Assembly (NCBI RefSeq): GCF_019399895.1
Contig: NC_091866.1
Span: 9,045,308 to 9,109,307, forward strand
Origin: Cardiocondyla obscurior
Taxonomy: Eukaryota > Arthropoda > Insecta > Hymenoptera > Formicidae
Direction: 5' to 3'
Length of the DNA: 64,000 nt
Shown: positions 39,301 through 51,345 of the stretch, piece after piece
Layout: every line of letters starts with the position of its first letter
Position numbering within the stretch: position 1 is the first letter of the stretch
Notes under the pieces: generated by a model
What the model saw: only the letters and a program-made list of their open reading frames with translations
Database searches by the model: none
Told to the model about the DNA's origin: nothing
Translations under genes and position numbers: made by a program

Positions 39301-42300
39301 ATCGACGAGAAGGAATTTCTAGTTGCATCAAAAAACATTTTTTTGGTTATTTATTTAAAACCATAAAAAATAACGAAAATACTGAGCGCAAAATATTTCA
39401 AGTTTCAAATAACGTTCTGTACTATTCTTTTATTATAGTGATACCGGTAAATAAATCATAATTGAACTCATTAAGATTTTTCGCTCCTCTCAATGTAGAT
39501 GTTACGCAAAATTGATCACACGTTTGAGACAGGGCTAAAGTTTCCTTACTGAAAGTTTAAGTAGGGTCTAACTTAGTGTGGGGTCGAAAACAACGATGGA
39601 TTGAATCTAAATTTAAAACCCTGAAATAAAATTTTGAACAGCGAGACATTGTAGTCATTTATAATTTAAAATTGCTCTGACATTTTCGATAATTAGGATA
39701 GTGGCTTCGAGATATCGTTCGTGATTTATACATTAGAATCAAGCGGGATAAATTAAAGAATCTAAAACGTGTCAGTGAGCAAATACAAATTTTCGTCAGA
39801 GAATGCTTAATCTATAATAATTATACGATTAAAATATTTTTTTTGTCACATATTAATTCATATAGAAACTCGAAATTTTTTTTTTTCTAAATTATAAACG
39901 TTATAAACATTTATATTGCGTTTGAATTATTCGATGCAATATATATTTTTTATTTTTATTTATTTATTTATTTTTTTAAGTAAACAAGATTTATCTAAAA
40001 TTTTTTATCGAATTCCGGAAACTATGCGCAACAGGAAATTATCGTCCAAAGTGGAAGTGCAACATTCTCCGGGAAAAAAAATGCAAGGTAATCCGGGATA
40101 AACACGCGACGCCGTTACGATATTCTGAAAATACTCGGATAATTTCTCGATACCTAGATTTTCCGTCAAGGTAACTGTCGGAGGAGCTGCGACGTGTATG
40201 TCTGCTGGTTTCTAGTTTCCGCCGAAATCTTCGGGCGTTTTACAATAAAGCGGAATCCTCGCGCCGCGAAGAATCCGCCAGCGACGTTCCGCGTCGCAAG
40301 CTTCTTAGTGCTGACGGTGAAATAAATCGCGCGGCGAGGAAAACGGTAAAGCGGGAGAGAAACGTAGAGAGACCGAGACAGGGCAAAGGGCCGACGGTTG
40401 ACACTCGCGAAATAATATATCTCAGATGCTGAAGGTTGCATAAATAGAAGTTGCCGGCAAGACCGGTCGTGCCGGATGCTTTACGCCGCTTCAATTTATC
40501 AACGACTGAATGAATGCCGCGCCGGGCTTTATTTCTCTCAGCCCGCGAAAGAATTACGTATTTATTCACCGGTTAACAAAGTCGAAATGATGATTCGCGT
40601 TACTTTTCCGCCAAATGGGGACCTTCGACTTTTTGCTGTTGATAAATTTATCACCTCGTTATGTACATTGACTGTATATCTGTCTTTAAATGTACGTCAA
40701 TATACCGATAAAACGTCGATTTTTCTGTATTCTGACAGTTTTCATGATATCGCCAATATCGCGCAATATAGTACCTTAACGTTATAGGAAGGAACGAACG
40801 AGAAATCTCGTTGGTTACTGACGTTTCGAGATACTTTTCGTATCGCCGAGTCAGAAGGCGTGCGGAAATACTCGACGTGTATCCGTGATTACGCATTAGT
40901 TGGGTTCCGTAAAAGCAAAAGAGGATATATCCCTGTCGATATGTCGGTAAAAATATTAAAGCTGCTAGCATATTGAACCGGAGTTAATACTTGCGGCAAA
41001 TTAATGCGCTTAAAGTAAAAAAATTTGCATTTAGAAATTAGAGAGCGAACTTAAGTGATAAAAGAATTAAAGACGCATATTGGCCGCTGGTTGAAGATAA
41101 AAAATAAATTTAATTAATATTTTATAGAAGCGAAATGAAAAATCACAGTATCGTAAATTTTTAATATCAACGAGATTCTAGATTCTATTAAAATTGTATT
41201 AAAATATGATACGCGTAAAAAGAAAAAGAAAAAAAAAAAAAAAATTTGTAAAGGTTTAATGTCGCCGAGTCATTTTCAACAAATAAATTATTAATATTCA
41301 ATTAACATCTTGTCGCTTTAAATGCACTGTATTTTGGCCGTTGAATTAAATCTTTTGAGGTGCAAATTGAATTTTCATTTTACGATTCGCGACCTATATA
41401 TCCAGGGCGTTTTCTCTGACTTCCTCTTTAATTCCCGACTATACGCGGCGATAGCGCAAGCCGGTTCAGCGTCTGTCAAGAATTGGAAATCCTCCGTTCC
41501 GACGAGTTCCGATTCCTGCGAGACCGATATAACCATGTGGCGTGACTTAAATGTGGAAGAAAATACGCCATGCTCGTACATGCTGAGGTAGGCGGATCAG
41601 TGTTCTCTGTGGAATCTTCCACCATCGTTTCCCGGTCAATCCCTGTTTATTGGATGCGCGACCGAAGAAGATTCATGTATCCCGAACGTCAAATGGGGAT
41701 TTAGTCGACAATGACATTCGATATATTAAGACTTCCCCGGATTCACTTACGAGTATTCCAAACGCTATCTCAAAACTGCACGAAGGGGCTTAGGGATCGT
41801 CGAAATAATCTCCGAAGAAAATAAGAATAAGAATCGAAATAATTCTCGAATCGCCGAATCTACCTAGGATGACAATAAACTCGATCTATAAAAATATTTC
41901 GCAGCTAGAATTGAATTTTTTATCGAATAATAGTATAAATCGGTAACAATGTCTCTATTTCCTTTTGTTCGAGAACATGATGTATCGAGTATTCGTATGC
42001 GTAATCACTTTCGCTCGGGTGATCGATAAGAACGACGTGGTCCGCGATTTCTTGTGCCGAGTTTCACGGCTGAGCTTCGAGGAGCGGTTTTAAGGGTTAA
42101 CTTATGGCAAAAGTTTCTGACGAAAGTACCCTTCACCGTGCTAGTCTGTCTGTCGGTTTCGATGTAGTATTTTCTCAATCGGTTCCATTTACAATATTGA
42201 CAGTTATATCTCGATGTGAAATATATAAACGTAAAAGTACAGCTGCGCGAAATGTATGTCATTTAAAAAAAGAAAAACAAAATCTGTCCAGTATCGGTCG

Positions 42301-42340
42301 TCCAGTCACTGTCCAGCGCGGACCATGTATGTGAATACAA

Positions 42341-42773
42341 TAGATATCTAAACGTTTTTCGCCGCGTATTTGTTTACTGTTTTGTTCTGACCTTACGCAA
42401 AGCTCGCTCGACTGCCGAATTCGCCGGGCAAACCAGTTCTCGACGCCTGCTGTCCGCGCGTCCTCCACCTCGCGAGCTTGGATTCTTGAAACGAGAAGAA
42501 GACTGCCTGCCAGATGTTGACACACGTACGTATTCACACTACCGCGGCGATCGACTGCCGAATTCGCCGGTTCTTGCTGTCCGCTGCTCCGCGCGTCCTC
42601 CACCTTTCGAATTTCAAGCGCAAGGTGCCGGCCAGAAGTAAACACACGCACGTACTCAACTACCGCGGCGGGCGGCAGGAACCGGTTAGCCCGATGTTTT
42701 CGACAGTCGAGCCTTGCGTAAAGTCAGCACAAAACAATGGACTAGTACGCGGCGAAAAACATTTAGATATCTA
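42341..42773. mobile_element. Non-autonomous DNA transposon with ~70-bp terminal inverted repeats
   Basis: The left end (42341-42412) and the reverse complement of the right end (42701-42773) align over about 70 bp with only about ten differences and a 4-base gap. The outermost 28 bp differ at a single base. Both ends share the blocks TAGATATCTAAA and GTTTTTCGCCGCGTA. TA stands at each outer edge, which may be the target duplication. Between the arms lies a direct duplication: 42409-42551 and 42552-42671 both begin CGACTGCCGAATTCGCCGG and both carry the CGCGTCCTCCACCT block. There is no transposase frame. A foldback or MITE-type element is the best description; the superfamily is not clear, and a TA duplication would fit Tc1/mariner. 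Confidence 0.7.
42409..42671 (+). repeat. Internal direct duplication in the 42-kb inverted-repeat element
   Basis: Copy 1 is 42409-42551 (143 bp) and copy 2 is 42552-42671 (about 120 bp). Shared blocks in order are CGACTGCCGAATTCGCCGG, TGCTGTCCGC, CGCGTCCTCCACCT, a purine-rich stretch, GCCAGA.GT, ACACACG.ACGTA and CTACCGCGGCG. Copy 2 has lost about 20 bp in its first third. The frames through both copies share no conserved protein. Confidence 0.75.
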
Positions 42774-44185
42774 GCTTGTCTAGCTCATTATTAATTAGAA
42801 TTAATTATTTGGTACCTAGCACGTTTTGAGGGTTACATTTCTGGCTCAGTACTAGATAGTTTTGCTAGACGAGATGAGCCACGAAATGGCCAGCTATTTA
42901 TTAGGTAACGGCAGGAATCAATTTCCACTCGGGACATAGCCATAAAATTTACGTGTCCTGCGTAAATTTGTACGACTGATTACAATTTATAATTATTTCA
43001 AAGCCTGAATGATACTAGACCAAATAGGCAAAAACTCTCGACGACTAATGGACGCCGGTTATATAAACCGCGCTGGAATCGTTACATGTAATGTTACTTT
43101 AAAATAATGGCACTTTAACATTCAATCCCATTTTTGGCATGATTGTTGCGTGGAAAAATTATTGGCAAATATCGCGGCGTATTTCTGATACGTGAGTAAA
43201 TCCCGATCGACGCTATTAACATCTGATATCAATAATGATTTATAGTCGGCCAATAAATTAAGCCGTATTAGCGTACGCGTTACGAAGCCATCGTGGCGTA
43301 TAAAGTACGACAAATTTAATTATCACAATATATGTATATTTTCGTAATCGCATTTATTATCGCGCAAAATCGAAATGGTTGTTAAATGGCATTCGGGGCA
43401 AGTGTCGGGCCGTATACGAAATTCAATTCAGTTTCTGGTAACAGTTATTATGTAATCGAATCAACATCTAGTGCGACTGGCAAATAAAATTCAGGCGAGT
43501 AGAATTTTGATCGCGGTACTAGCCGCACAGTAGTTTCACATCCAATGAGATTTCGATGGCAGTGGCGTGAATTTTTTTTCCCCCTCGAAGATTGATATGC
43601 AAAATTGGTATTAGTTATTAAATCGAATAATAAAATTATGAGAGAATTTCTTTTTTTTTCCTTTTTTTTAATTGACGTTTATGCATTTTATTCCGAGGGA
43701 ACGTCGCTATTTTCATAACTGCTTGTGTTAATATTGGCATAAATTCTATTGAGTATTCGTATTCTATATATTTAAAAATATCAAACTAGTTTTTATAAAA
43801 ATATTGCTTATCTTGTATATGTTATCTGATTGTTACTTTTTTTTTTATACGAATTATGTATACAGATGCTTGAGAGTAACGCTAAATTCACTACATTTTC
43901 TGTCGATTTATGTAAAAAAAAAAAAAAAAGTTATTTAATGCGAAAAGAAATACTATCGCGTTATAACGATAATTATTTCATTAATTTTTATTATTATCCA
44001 AGTAGCAGTAATAATCTCTTTCTGTACTCGTGTTATAATTTTATATTCACTTATTAAAATTTCAATAGTTTTCAATTAATTTTTGCGCATGAATATTAAT
44101 AAAAGCTAATACCTACATTTTCCAAGATTATTTTTCAACAACTATAAATAAATTATTTTCGTGAAAATAATATCACAAAATTTTG

Positions 44186-44539
44186 TCATAGAGCAAATAT
44201 TAATAATAACGGTAACGACGACATATAATAGGTATAATTATTCGCTTCTAAGTTCGTCGAAATATACTCGAATGTAATTTGATAGTTGATGCCCAGAAAG
44301 ATTAATGCCATGACGAGAACCGCTGTATACAGACGCTTTCCCAACGATCTGCGAACGACATTCACAACCTGCCATATAGTATTTAGCATTTCACTATACA
44401 AATGAGTCGCGTAATTAGATAAACCCAGCAGTATGTGGCCGGCATAGAAACTCACTAAATTACTCGAAATGGCCAAATACCTGGATGTATTACTCGACGA
44501 TGTAGCGTTAGCAAAGGTCAGCCTGGCTACGGTGCTATT
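44186..44539 (-). other. Unassigned membrane-type open frame (possible exon or pseudogene fragment)
   Basis: The minus strand is open for 117 codons from after a TGA at 44540-44542 to a TGA at 44186-44188, with no ATG at its upstream end. The translation has two hydrophobic stretches of membrane-span type, one around LVSFYAGHILLGLSNYATHL and a stronger one around LYTAVLVMALIFLGINYQI, joined by a basic loop with VVRRSLGKR. A hydrophobic end, SSLPLLLIFAL, precedes the stop. This could be an exon or relic of a multi-span receptor-like protein, but I recognise no family signature and the length is within reach of chance. Confidence 0.2.
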
Positions 44540-47500
44540 TCACAAGAGATAATTAATGGCGACTTCGAGCTAATAGCAGAGCAACACGATCACGACAGAG
44601 TTGCAACGCGGGTGGTCATTACTATAGATTTAGGATTACGGATTAAGGCAGCTGCCGATACGGCGTGTACTTTAGGAAACGAAGGAAATCATCTCGCATG
44701 CGTCGTTCGATAATCTTCGGTACTCGAACCTTTTTATTCGAATCGATACGATTTGAAAATTTATTTCAACCACAGGATTTTCGAGATCAAGTAGAATTCT
44801 TTTTCAGCGATTAAAAATTGTTTACATCAGTACTATGCAAAAAGGCGAAGAAAAGTAATGAGGATGACGAGGAAGGTACTTGGATTTCTTCCAGACGCAT
44901 TACAATCGACCAGCTGTTTCGTATTCACTCACATAATTCAGAGTTTATCGCGAGAAAGTTGAAAAACAGATACCATTTTATATGTTAAGTGTCCGGGACG
45001 TGCTGCATCTCGGGATATGCATCTTCGGGATAAGCTTCTTTCCGTGTACCGCGGAACATAACCCGAAGACATTGCCGCTCGGAGCACTCTCGAAGAAATG
45101 GTCGAACATATCGAGCGATTTTTTTTTTCTTTCTCCTCGTTTTTTAAGACGTTGCCTAAGAAGCTGACGTCGCATTCGTAATTCGGACAATTTATTAAAA
45201 TATTGCGAATTCGTTGATTACATAACTTCGATATTTCGTCTTGATCATAATTTTACAACATATTTCATAGGAAATATGTCTTTAATGCAAATATTTAATT
45301 CGTATTTAAAGATTTAGATGCGCAGATGGCGGAACGAGAAAGGAAGGGCGTCATATTTTAGAAATACGGATGTAATAAAAATATAATATCTTGCGGAACG
45401 AATTTTGAAACGTATTACACGTGACGCGGAGCTCTTCGCTGGGTCATTCGCGGAGTAACCACGTATCTGGAACTTTCAGATTTCCGTCTGATTTATGCTC
45501 GGAATTACCCCTTCGTAACCGTCCGGTTTCCTCTGACTTGTAGCTACGCGAAGGCGCGACCGCCAATCGCGCGAATAACTCCAGTTCACCCGGGTGTGAA
45601 ATTAATTTTAATTGTTCGTTAATTAGTTCTTAGAGGAACTATGCGTTGCATTCGGAAACCCGCTGCGCCGCGATTCCGTCACCTCGTCGGCAAACCGAAA
45701 CATTAATTTACCGTTTCGCGTTCGTCTCCTTCCTTCCGTACACACGTAATGGCATTAAGTGTCTGCGAATCCACATGACTGACAGAAGCAAGGCGACGTA
45801 CGTGACAGGCTTCGCCTTGGTTGATTATGTAATACAATAATATAGAGAGATCTAATTAGTACACTTGCGTATGTGAATGACATAAGCTCGAGTAAAGGAT
45901 ATTACGAGGTAAGTAAAGTTGGTTTAACAATTTGCTCTCCCACTCTAAAATACAATCCCCCCGTGTAACAGGTGTTTATTCAACTTTTGCGTTACTTCAG
46001 AATATTTTACAACGTAAAAAGAAAAGAAAAAGAAAGGGGGGATTAAGTGCGCGAAGAAAGATAATTTACGGAGTCTAAGCTAAGACTAAGAGAGTTAAGC
46101 GATTGGCCAGCATCCAGATTCAGAAAAGTTTTTACTCGAGCGATTATAAACTCTCACTGCGATCTAGTAGTCTAAGAGCATAGCGTGTCAAAAGTTAAGA
46201 CCTGTCTGTGTCATCGTAGTCGATTATATCATCTACTGCTGCTTTCTCTAACATGTCGCAAGTTCCGTGTAGAAGTTTGTCGGTGCAATTCGGGGCAATC
46301 TCGACGGAGATACGTTAGGTCAAAGGAAGATATTGATAAAAGGTCCGAGACCAAGTTTCGCTCGGTGATAAATCGCATCGCGCAACTACTTACACAGATC
46401 TTGTTATTATTATATTAAATAATTTTTGCTAAATAATTTATTTAATGCTGATTTAAATTAATATAATTAGTATGTAAATTACGAATAATTTTAATAAATT
46501 TTCGTGTGAAGCGAGCTTTAAAAAACAACTTCCAGCGGATACTACAGTGCTCTCTGTGACGACGAAACCGCGTTCAAATGCAGCAGCAGGATATGATTAC
46601 GTTATCAGAACAAATGTTTGATACCACTGATTAATTTTGTTGATCGCCAACTAGTGATTACAATACGGATCTGCGATTGGTGATGGAATGTATGCGATGT
46701 AAGCAAGGGTAAAGCATCTTAATCAGACTATTGCCGATTGCATGTGATCTGACATGATTTTGGACTGTATTAAATTACGTGTTAATTTACACGTGCAAAT
46801 CTTTGAGAAGGTTATCACTAAAATTAATACAAGTTACAATAATAAAAAGCTTTGAACGATTAAAAAAAAAAAAACCCTAATCTTTCCTCCAACTACTTTG
46901 AATTCCTTGCAATCTATTTTTCAGAAAAACTTTAAGCAACATTCCAATTCCTCAGACTTTTCTTTCACATTTGTGCATTGTTTAATACAAACTTTGAGTA
47001 TAAAATTGAGTTGCAAATTTCTTTCTGTAATTTCTCCCAGCGATTGAAAAAGAGAGAGAAAATATAGAAATAATTTACGCTTTGTTGAAACAGCGATATC
47101 GCGAATTTTGTTTAGCCGTTCGTCGGAGGGAGATCCTCGGCACTTAAATGTCGGCCGCTGTAGGAACTATTTACGTATTGACTATAGAACGCGCTGTGCA
47201 AGCAATGATCCACGTCCCTTCCAGTACACCCTGCATTTCTGTATTCCTAGCCTCTGTCTCCTCCGCCGTTGGTTTTCGCACACTGTTAACATTCGATCCG
47301 CTACTACCGGGAATTAAATATTCATGACCTCTCTACACTGCGCCGTTGCGCGGAATGCTGCATCGTCCTCCTTGAAACCCTCAAGAGATTTCGAAAGTTT
47401 TATTGCCTTGGCCCGGCCTGCGAAACACTTTCGAGCGTTACGCTTCGAATCGGAATCCCAGAGATAGATGCAACGGAGTCGCTGTTGAACTTTGCTGTTT

Positions 47501-47695
47501 TCTCCGTGAGACCGGGAACTTTTGCGTTTTATTATGTATTCGGTGGCGCATCAGTATGTACTCAGCTATTGCGTAATTGTCAGCAAACTGGCACCGCTTT
47601 CGATCTCGCGTCAATCTCATCGCTCGCTCGTATTTCCTTCCCTCTCGTTTCGCATCAAAGAAGCTCCGTACGGAAATTGAGTCTTTTGCTCTCGC

Positions 47696-47722
47696 AAAAA
47701 AAAAAAACAAAAAAAAAAAAAA
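47696..47722. repeat. Poly-A with one C
   Basis: 26 A and a single C at 47708. Confidence 0.95.
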
Positions 47723-50700
47723 CCCCAACGTGATCACCATTCCACCAAAACATGCGCGGAAATTACTGACGTAATATACGAGAGAAGATTTTCGTTCTCT
47801 TATGGCACGACTTTGCCGCGTGACGCGAGCTCCGTTAAACATCTCTACGCGGGATTCCTTCCGAAAGCATTTCAACACGCGGCGTTACAAGTTGAAACCG
47901 GAAAGAGCAAGCTGCTCGTATAAGACGCATGGGATTTTTGAACTTGCGTACTTCCTAGTTGTTTATTTTAGTGCACTTTCTATAGTGCATTTACTTTTTC
48001 GCGGTTACTTCTTTCCATTCCTCGTAATTCCATCGGCAGCGTAACGAGTTGCTTCATCCCGTCTCTAGAGATGCAATTTTCTATTTATGTAACAACCTTC
48101 TTCCTCCCGCCTTGAAAGAACTTCCGATGAATTTTTCTCGCGCGTAATACTTCGCAATCAAATTAAAGAAACCGCCTCTTTCATTCCAAGTTAAATATGA
48201 GTACGATAAAATATAAATATAATTACGGGAAAAGGAAAATCCGCGCAATGCGAAAAGATGTGAAATAAACGCTGCGTAAACAGTAATCCGCAAGAAAAAT
48301 ATATTCGCGGTGTTTAACAAAATCGCACCAATTAAATTCCGCTCGATAAATTTATCACCGTGGGCCAGAGATGTAGCGTTTGCCGTTTTTGCGTTTGCAA
48401 TCGGGCGCCGACTAATTTCCATATCTCTGCATCTCATCGAAGCGCTTAAATCTCAATACGTAATGCGCATCGAATGACGGATCGATCCCGCCTCGCGGAT
48501 CAGGCTGTCACCTTTCGTTTTACCGTATAAACGATGAGCGGGATCGTTCCAGCGCGGCCGTGAGTTATCGGTCGACGTTTAACGCGAGAATAAAACCAAG
48601 TCTGCTGACACCCTTGCGCCTTTCAACGATCGTAATGACCGGAAATCGCCGTAGCCGCGGCGTTGCTCAATCGCGAAATTATATCGCAATCAGAATCCAG
48701 GCCGGGATTTAATTTCAACCCTCTCGTAGATCGGCCGGAAGTGCGAGTGTCGAATAAAATTAAAAAAAAAAGAAAAGGGAGATAGAGATCAGCGAGATGG
48801 AACCAGAAAGATGCGGACACGCGCGGAGACGCGTAGCCGGTATCGTGATGTATGTGTTTTAATTCCGCGACCAACCCGTCCTTTATTTATTGGCTTTCGT
48901 TGCAGGATATTGCGACAGACTTTGTCACACCACCCCGCTGTCGTACACATTCTTTATTTTCCCCTTTTTTTTTTTTTTTTCTTTCTCATCGTTACTTTTC
49001 CAACGCGTCTCACTCTCTCGGCGGCGCATTTCTATTTTCTCTACTTTCCTACCCCCTTCACCTCTCTTTCGCTGAATATCTCACTCTCGAGCTCGCCAAA
49101 ATTTGTCGGGCGTCCAATAAATTTAAGCGACATGCGTAGCGAATTAATCGGGTGAACGCAATTGTGAACATTATCACGATTTCCTTTCTTCTTGTTCGCT
49201 TATAGGTTGATAACAACTTTCAAAAGAACGCCGAGATAATTAATGGACATATCGCAGAAAAATGTGAATTGCAAGAGCCGGAATTATTAAACGTACTGCG
49301 AAAATTCATCCTCGGTAGAAAAGACAAGCGGGATGAAAAAGATAGAAAAGTTCGTTGTAGAAAGAAAGCATCTTTCAATGTCGCGCTTCTAATCACCGAC
49401 CTTTTCATCCCGTCCTCCTAACCGTCCCCGAATAATTACACGTCCGCGAGCAAAATACGTAACGGCTGAAAATTTTGCGCCGGCTTTAAGCGCCGAACGG
49501 AAATTAATTTACAATGGATAAAGGAAAATTAATTATCTTCGATAAAATTATAAGTTAGGTTAATCAATTTGTGACACTGTCTACTCGTTGATAACGTATG
49601 CGACGGCGTATCTCGGCAATATACACATAATAATTCAAGACAGGATAGGGGCGTGTACTTGCAAAAGTCGAATAAAGGGTGCATGTTAATTCGTGATCTA
49701 ATTAAAGTTTCAGCACTCTCGATGCCGCAGAGGGCAATAACGGCCGACAGTGTTTACGCGACCATGGCTGCCATAAAAGTTTTAGCGTTATAAATTAGCA
49801 TAATAATATTCGTGCAGAATTGTGAAAGACAGAAGGGGGAGAGAGCTCGAGTGGGCCAAGGGTACCGCGCAGTAATTCGTTTAACCACTTATATTTAAGT
49901 GCCCTCCGATGCATAATCCAATGAATTCTATTAGATCGAGACGCGCGACGAGTGAAAAGGGCTGGCGATACCACGGGGAAGGGCGAGTATACCGACATAG
50001 TACTGCAGAGACGAGCATAGCCCTTATTTCATGCATTCATAGCCGACACGGTTGATACGCGACGCAGTTTCGTTTAATTACAACGATGATGGCGCGCGTT
50101 CTCGCGAGGCGGCTTGTTATTAATCTTCAAAATAACAAGGCTGTCTTTGGCGCAGTATGGCAATTCGGTTCAGAAGTTTATTAAGTGCATATTGCACGGT
50201 AAAACATGCATACCGAAAATAATGTTTTCATGAATGAAAAGAACGTCGAACGGTAATAATCGATTCGTAAGTAATCAGCATTTCAAAATATTATCTGGAC
50301 ATTATTCAATAAAATCCACGTTCAACAATAATCTCTGTCACAAAATTCATTCGATCGTTCATAATTCAATCTCTGTCGAGTGTCAAAACAATATATACAT
50401 TATAGAAAATACATTCGCATATATTTGCATAAAATGCGCGCGTGTAACGAAACGTTGGCAAGCGCGTAGCAAAATATTGGCGCCGAGGGACTAATATGTC
50501 GCAGAACGCCGCTGCGATCGTAGATAGTTCAATAATTAAATATGAATCTTCGGTTATAAGAGATTATGAGAAAATGTGACTGAGATCCAGCCACCCATCG
50601 CGCTAATGGAAATAAGTAAATCGGTCGAGATTAAAATATGGAATATTTGATGGAGAACGTCCATTTTCCGTTTCGTCCGATAGTGACGGCGCTCTTTCGG

Positions 50701-50847
50701 TTTAATAGTTCCGTAATGTAATTCCATTATGATTTTCCACACTCCCGATTGCATCAGAATTTCATTTCGCGCCCTACCCTCGCGGCGCTGTCGATTCAGG
50801 TCTATAATATCTAGAAATGGCTGTCCGTGGTTGTTTAATGGATCGCG

Positions 50848-50869
50848 AAAAAAAAAAAAAAAAAAAAAA
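50848..50869. repeat. Poly-A, 22 bp
   Basis: Uninterrupted A run. Confidence 0.97.
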
Positions 50870-51068
50870 TACAAAAATTTGCCCCAACGCTTGAACCTAG
50901 TTTACCCAAGAGTCGACATTTCAGCGTGATTGTTGCGCTCGCGACACTTTCCACATTTCGCGAGAAGCTGCACTCCTGGAAATTTAACTTCGAATGCCAC
51001 TTCCGTTCTAAATTTTTTAATTTAAAGACGGCAGAATAAATCAAAAGGCTACTTTGGAAGTTTGGGAT

Positions 51069-51085
51069 AAAAAAAAAAAAAAAAA
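51069..51085. repeat. Poly-A, 17 bp
   Basis: Uninterrupted A run. Confidence 0.95.
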
Positions 51086-51286
51086 GTTTAATCGCGTCGC
51101 ACATTTTTTTTCCGTAAGTTTTCCCTTAATTTCTTTTGCGTTGGAAATTTTTATCTTTGCGTAGCAAAGAGAATCGTTGATTCTCCGTAGTTGGATTCGC
51201 GGGGTAGATATAACGTTCCGGCGAGTTGAAATCGCGTCTAAGGTGGCTCGAGACCGTGATGCGCCTATACACGAATTCATACCTTT

Positions 51287-51345
51287 CATATACATGCGTG
51301 CACACGTGCATGCCCAATGTACACGTGTGCGCATATATGTGCACG
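51287..51345. other. Two alternating purine-pyrimidine tracts (27 and 29 bp)
   Basis: 51287-51313 and 51317-51345 each alternate perfectly and are separated by three bases. Each contains a CACGTG or ACACGTGT core. Composition resembles the tract at 30485. Confidence 0.8.

Larger units (their letters stand above)
30519..42340. other. No gene recognised
   Basis: Nearly 12 kb without a convincing gene. It is very AT-rich at about 34480-34880 and 38990-40010. The longest frame is 203 codons at 37015-37626 from a GTG, with the first ATG at 37093; it is discussed under findings. Confidence 0.65.

Noticed and set aside
42259..42651. 130-codon minus-strand frame across the left arm of the 42-kb element
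   Set aside because: It runs through the inverted arm and both internal repeats, so it reflects the element's base composition; it has no transposase motif.
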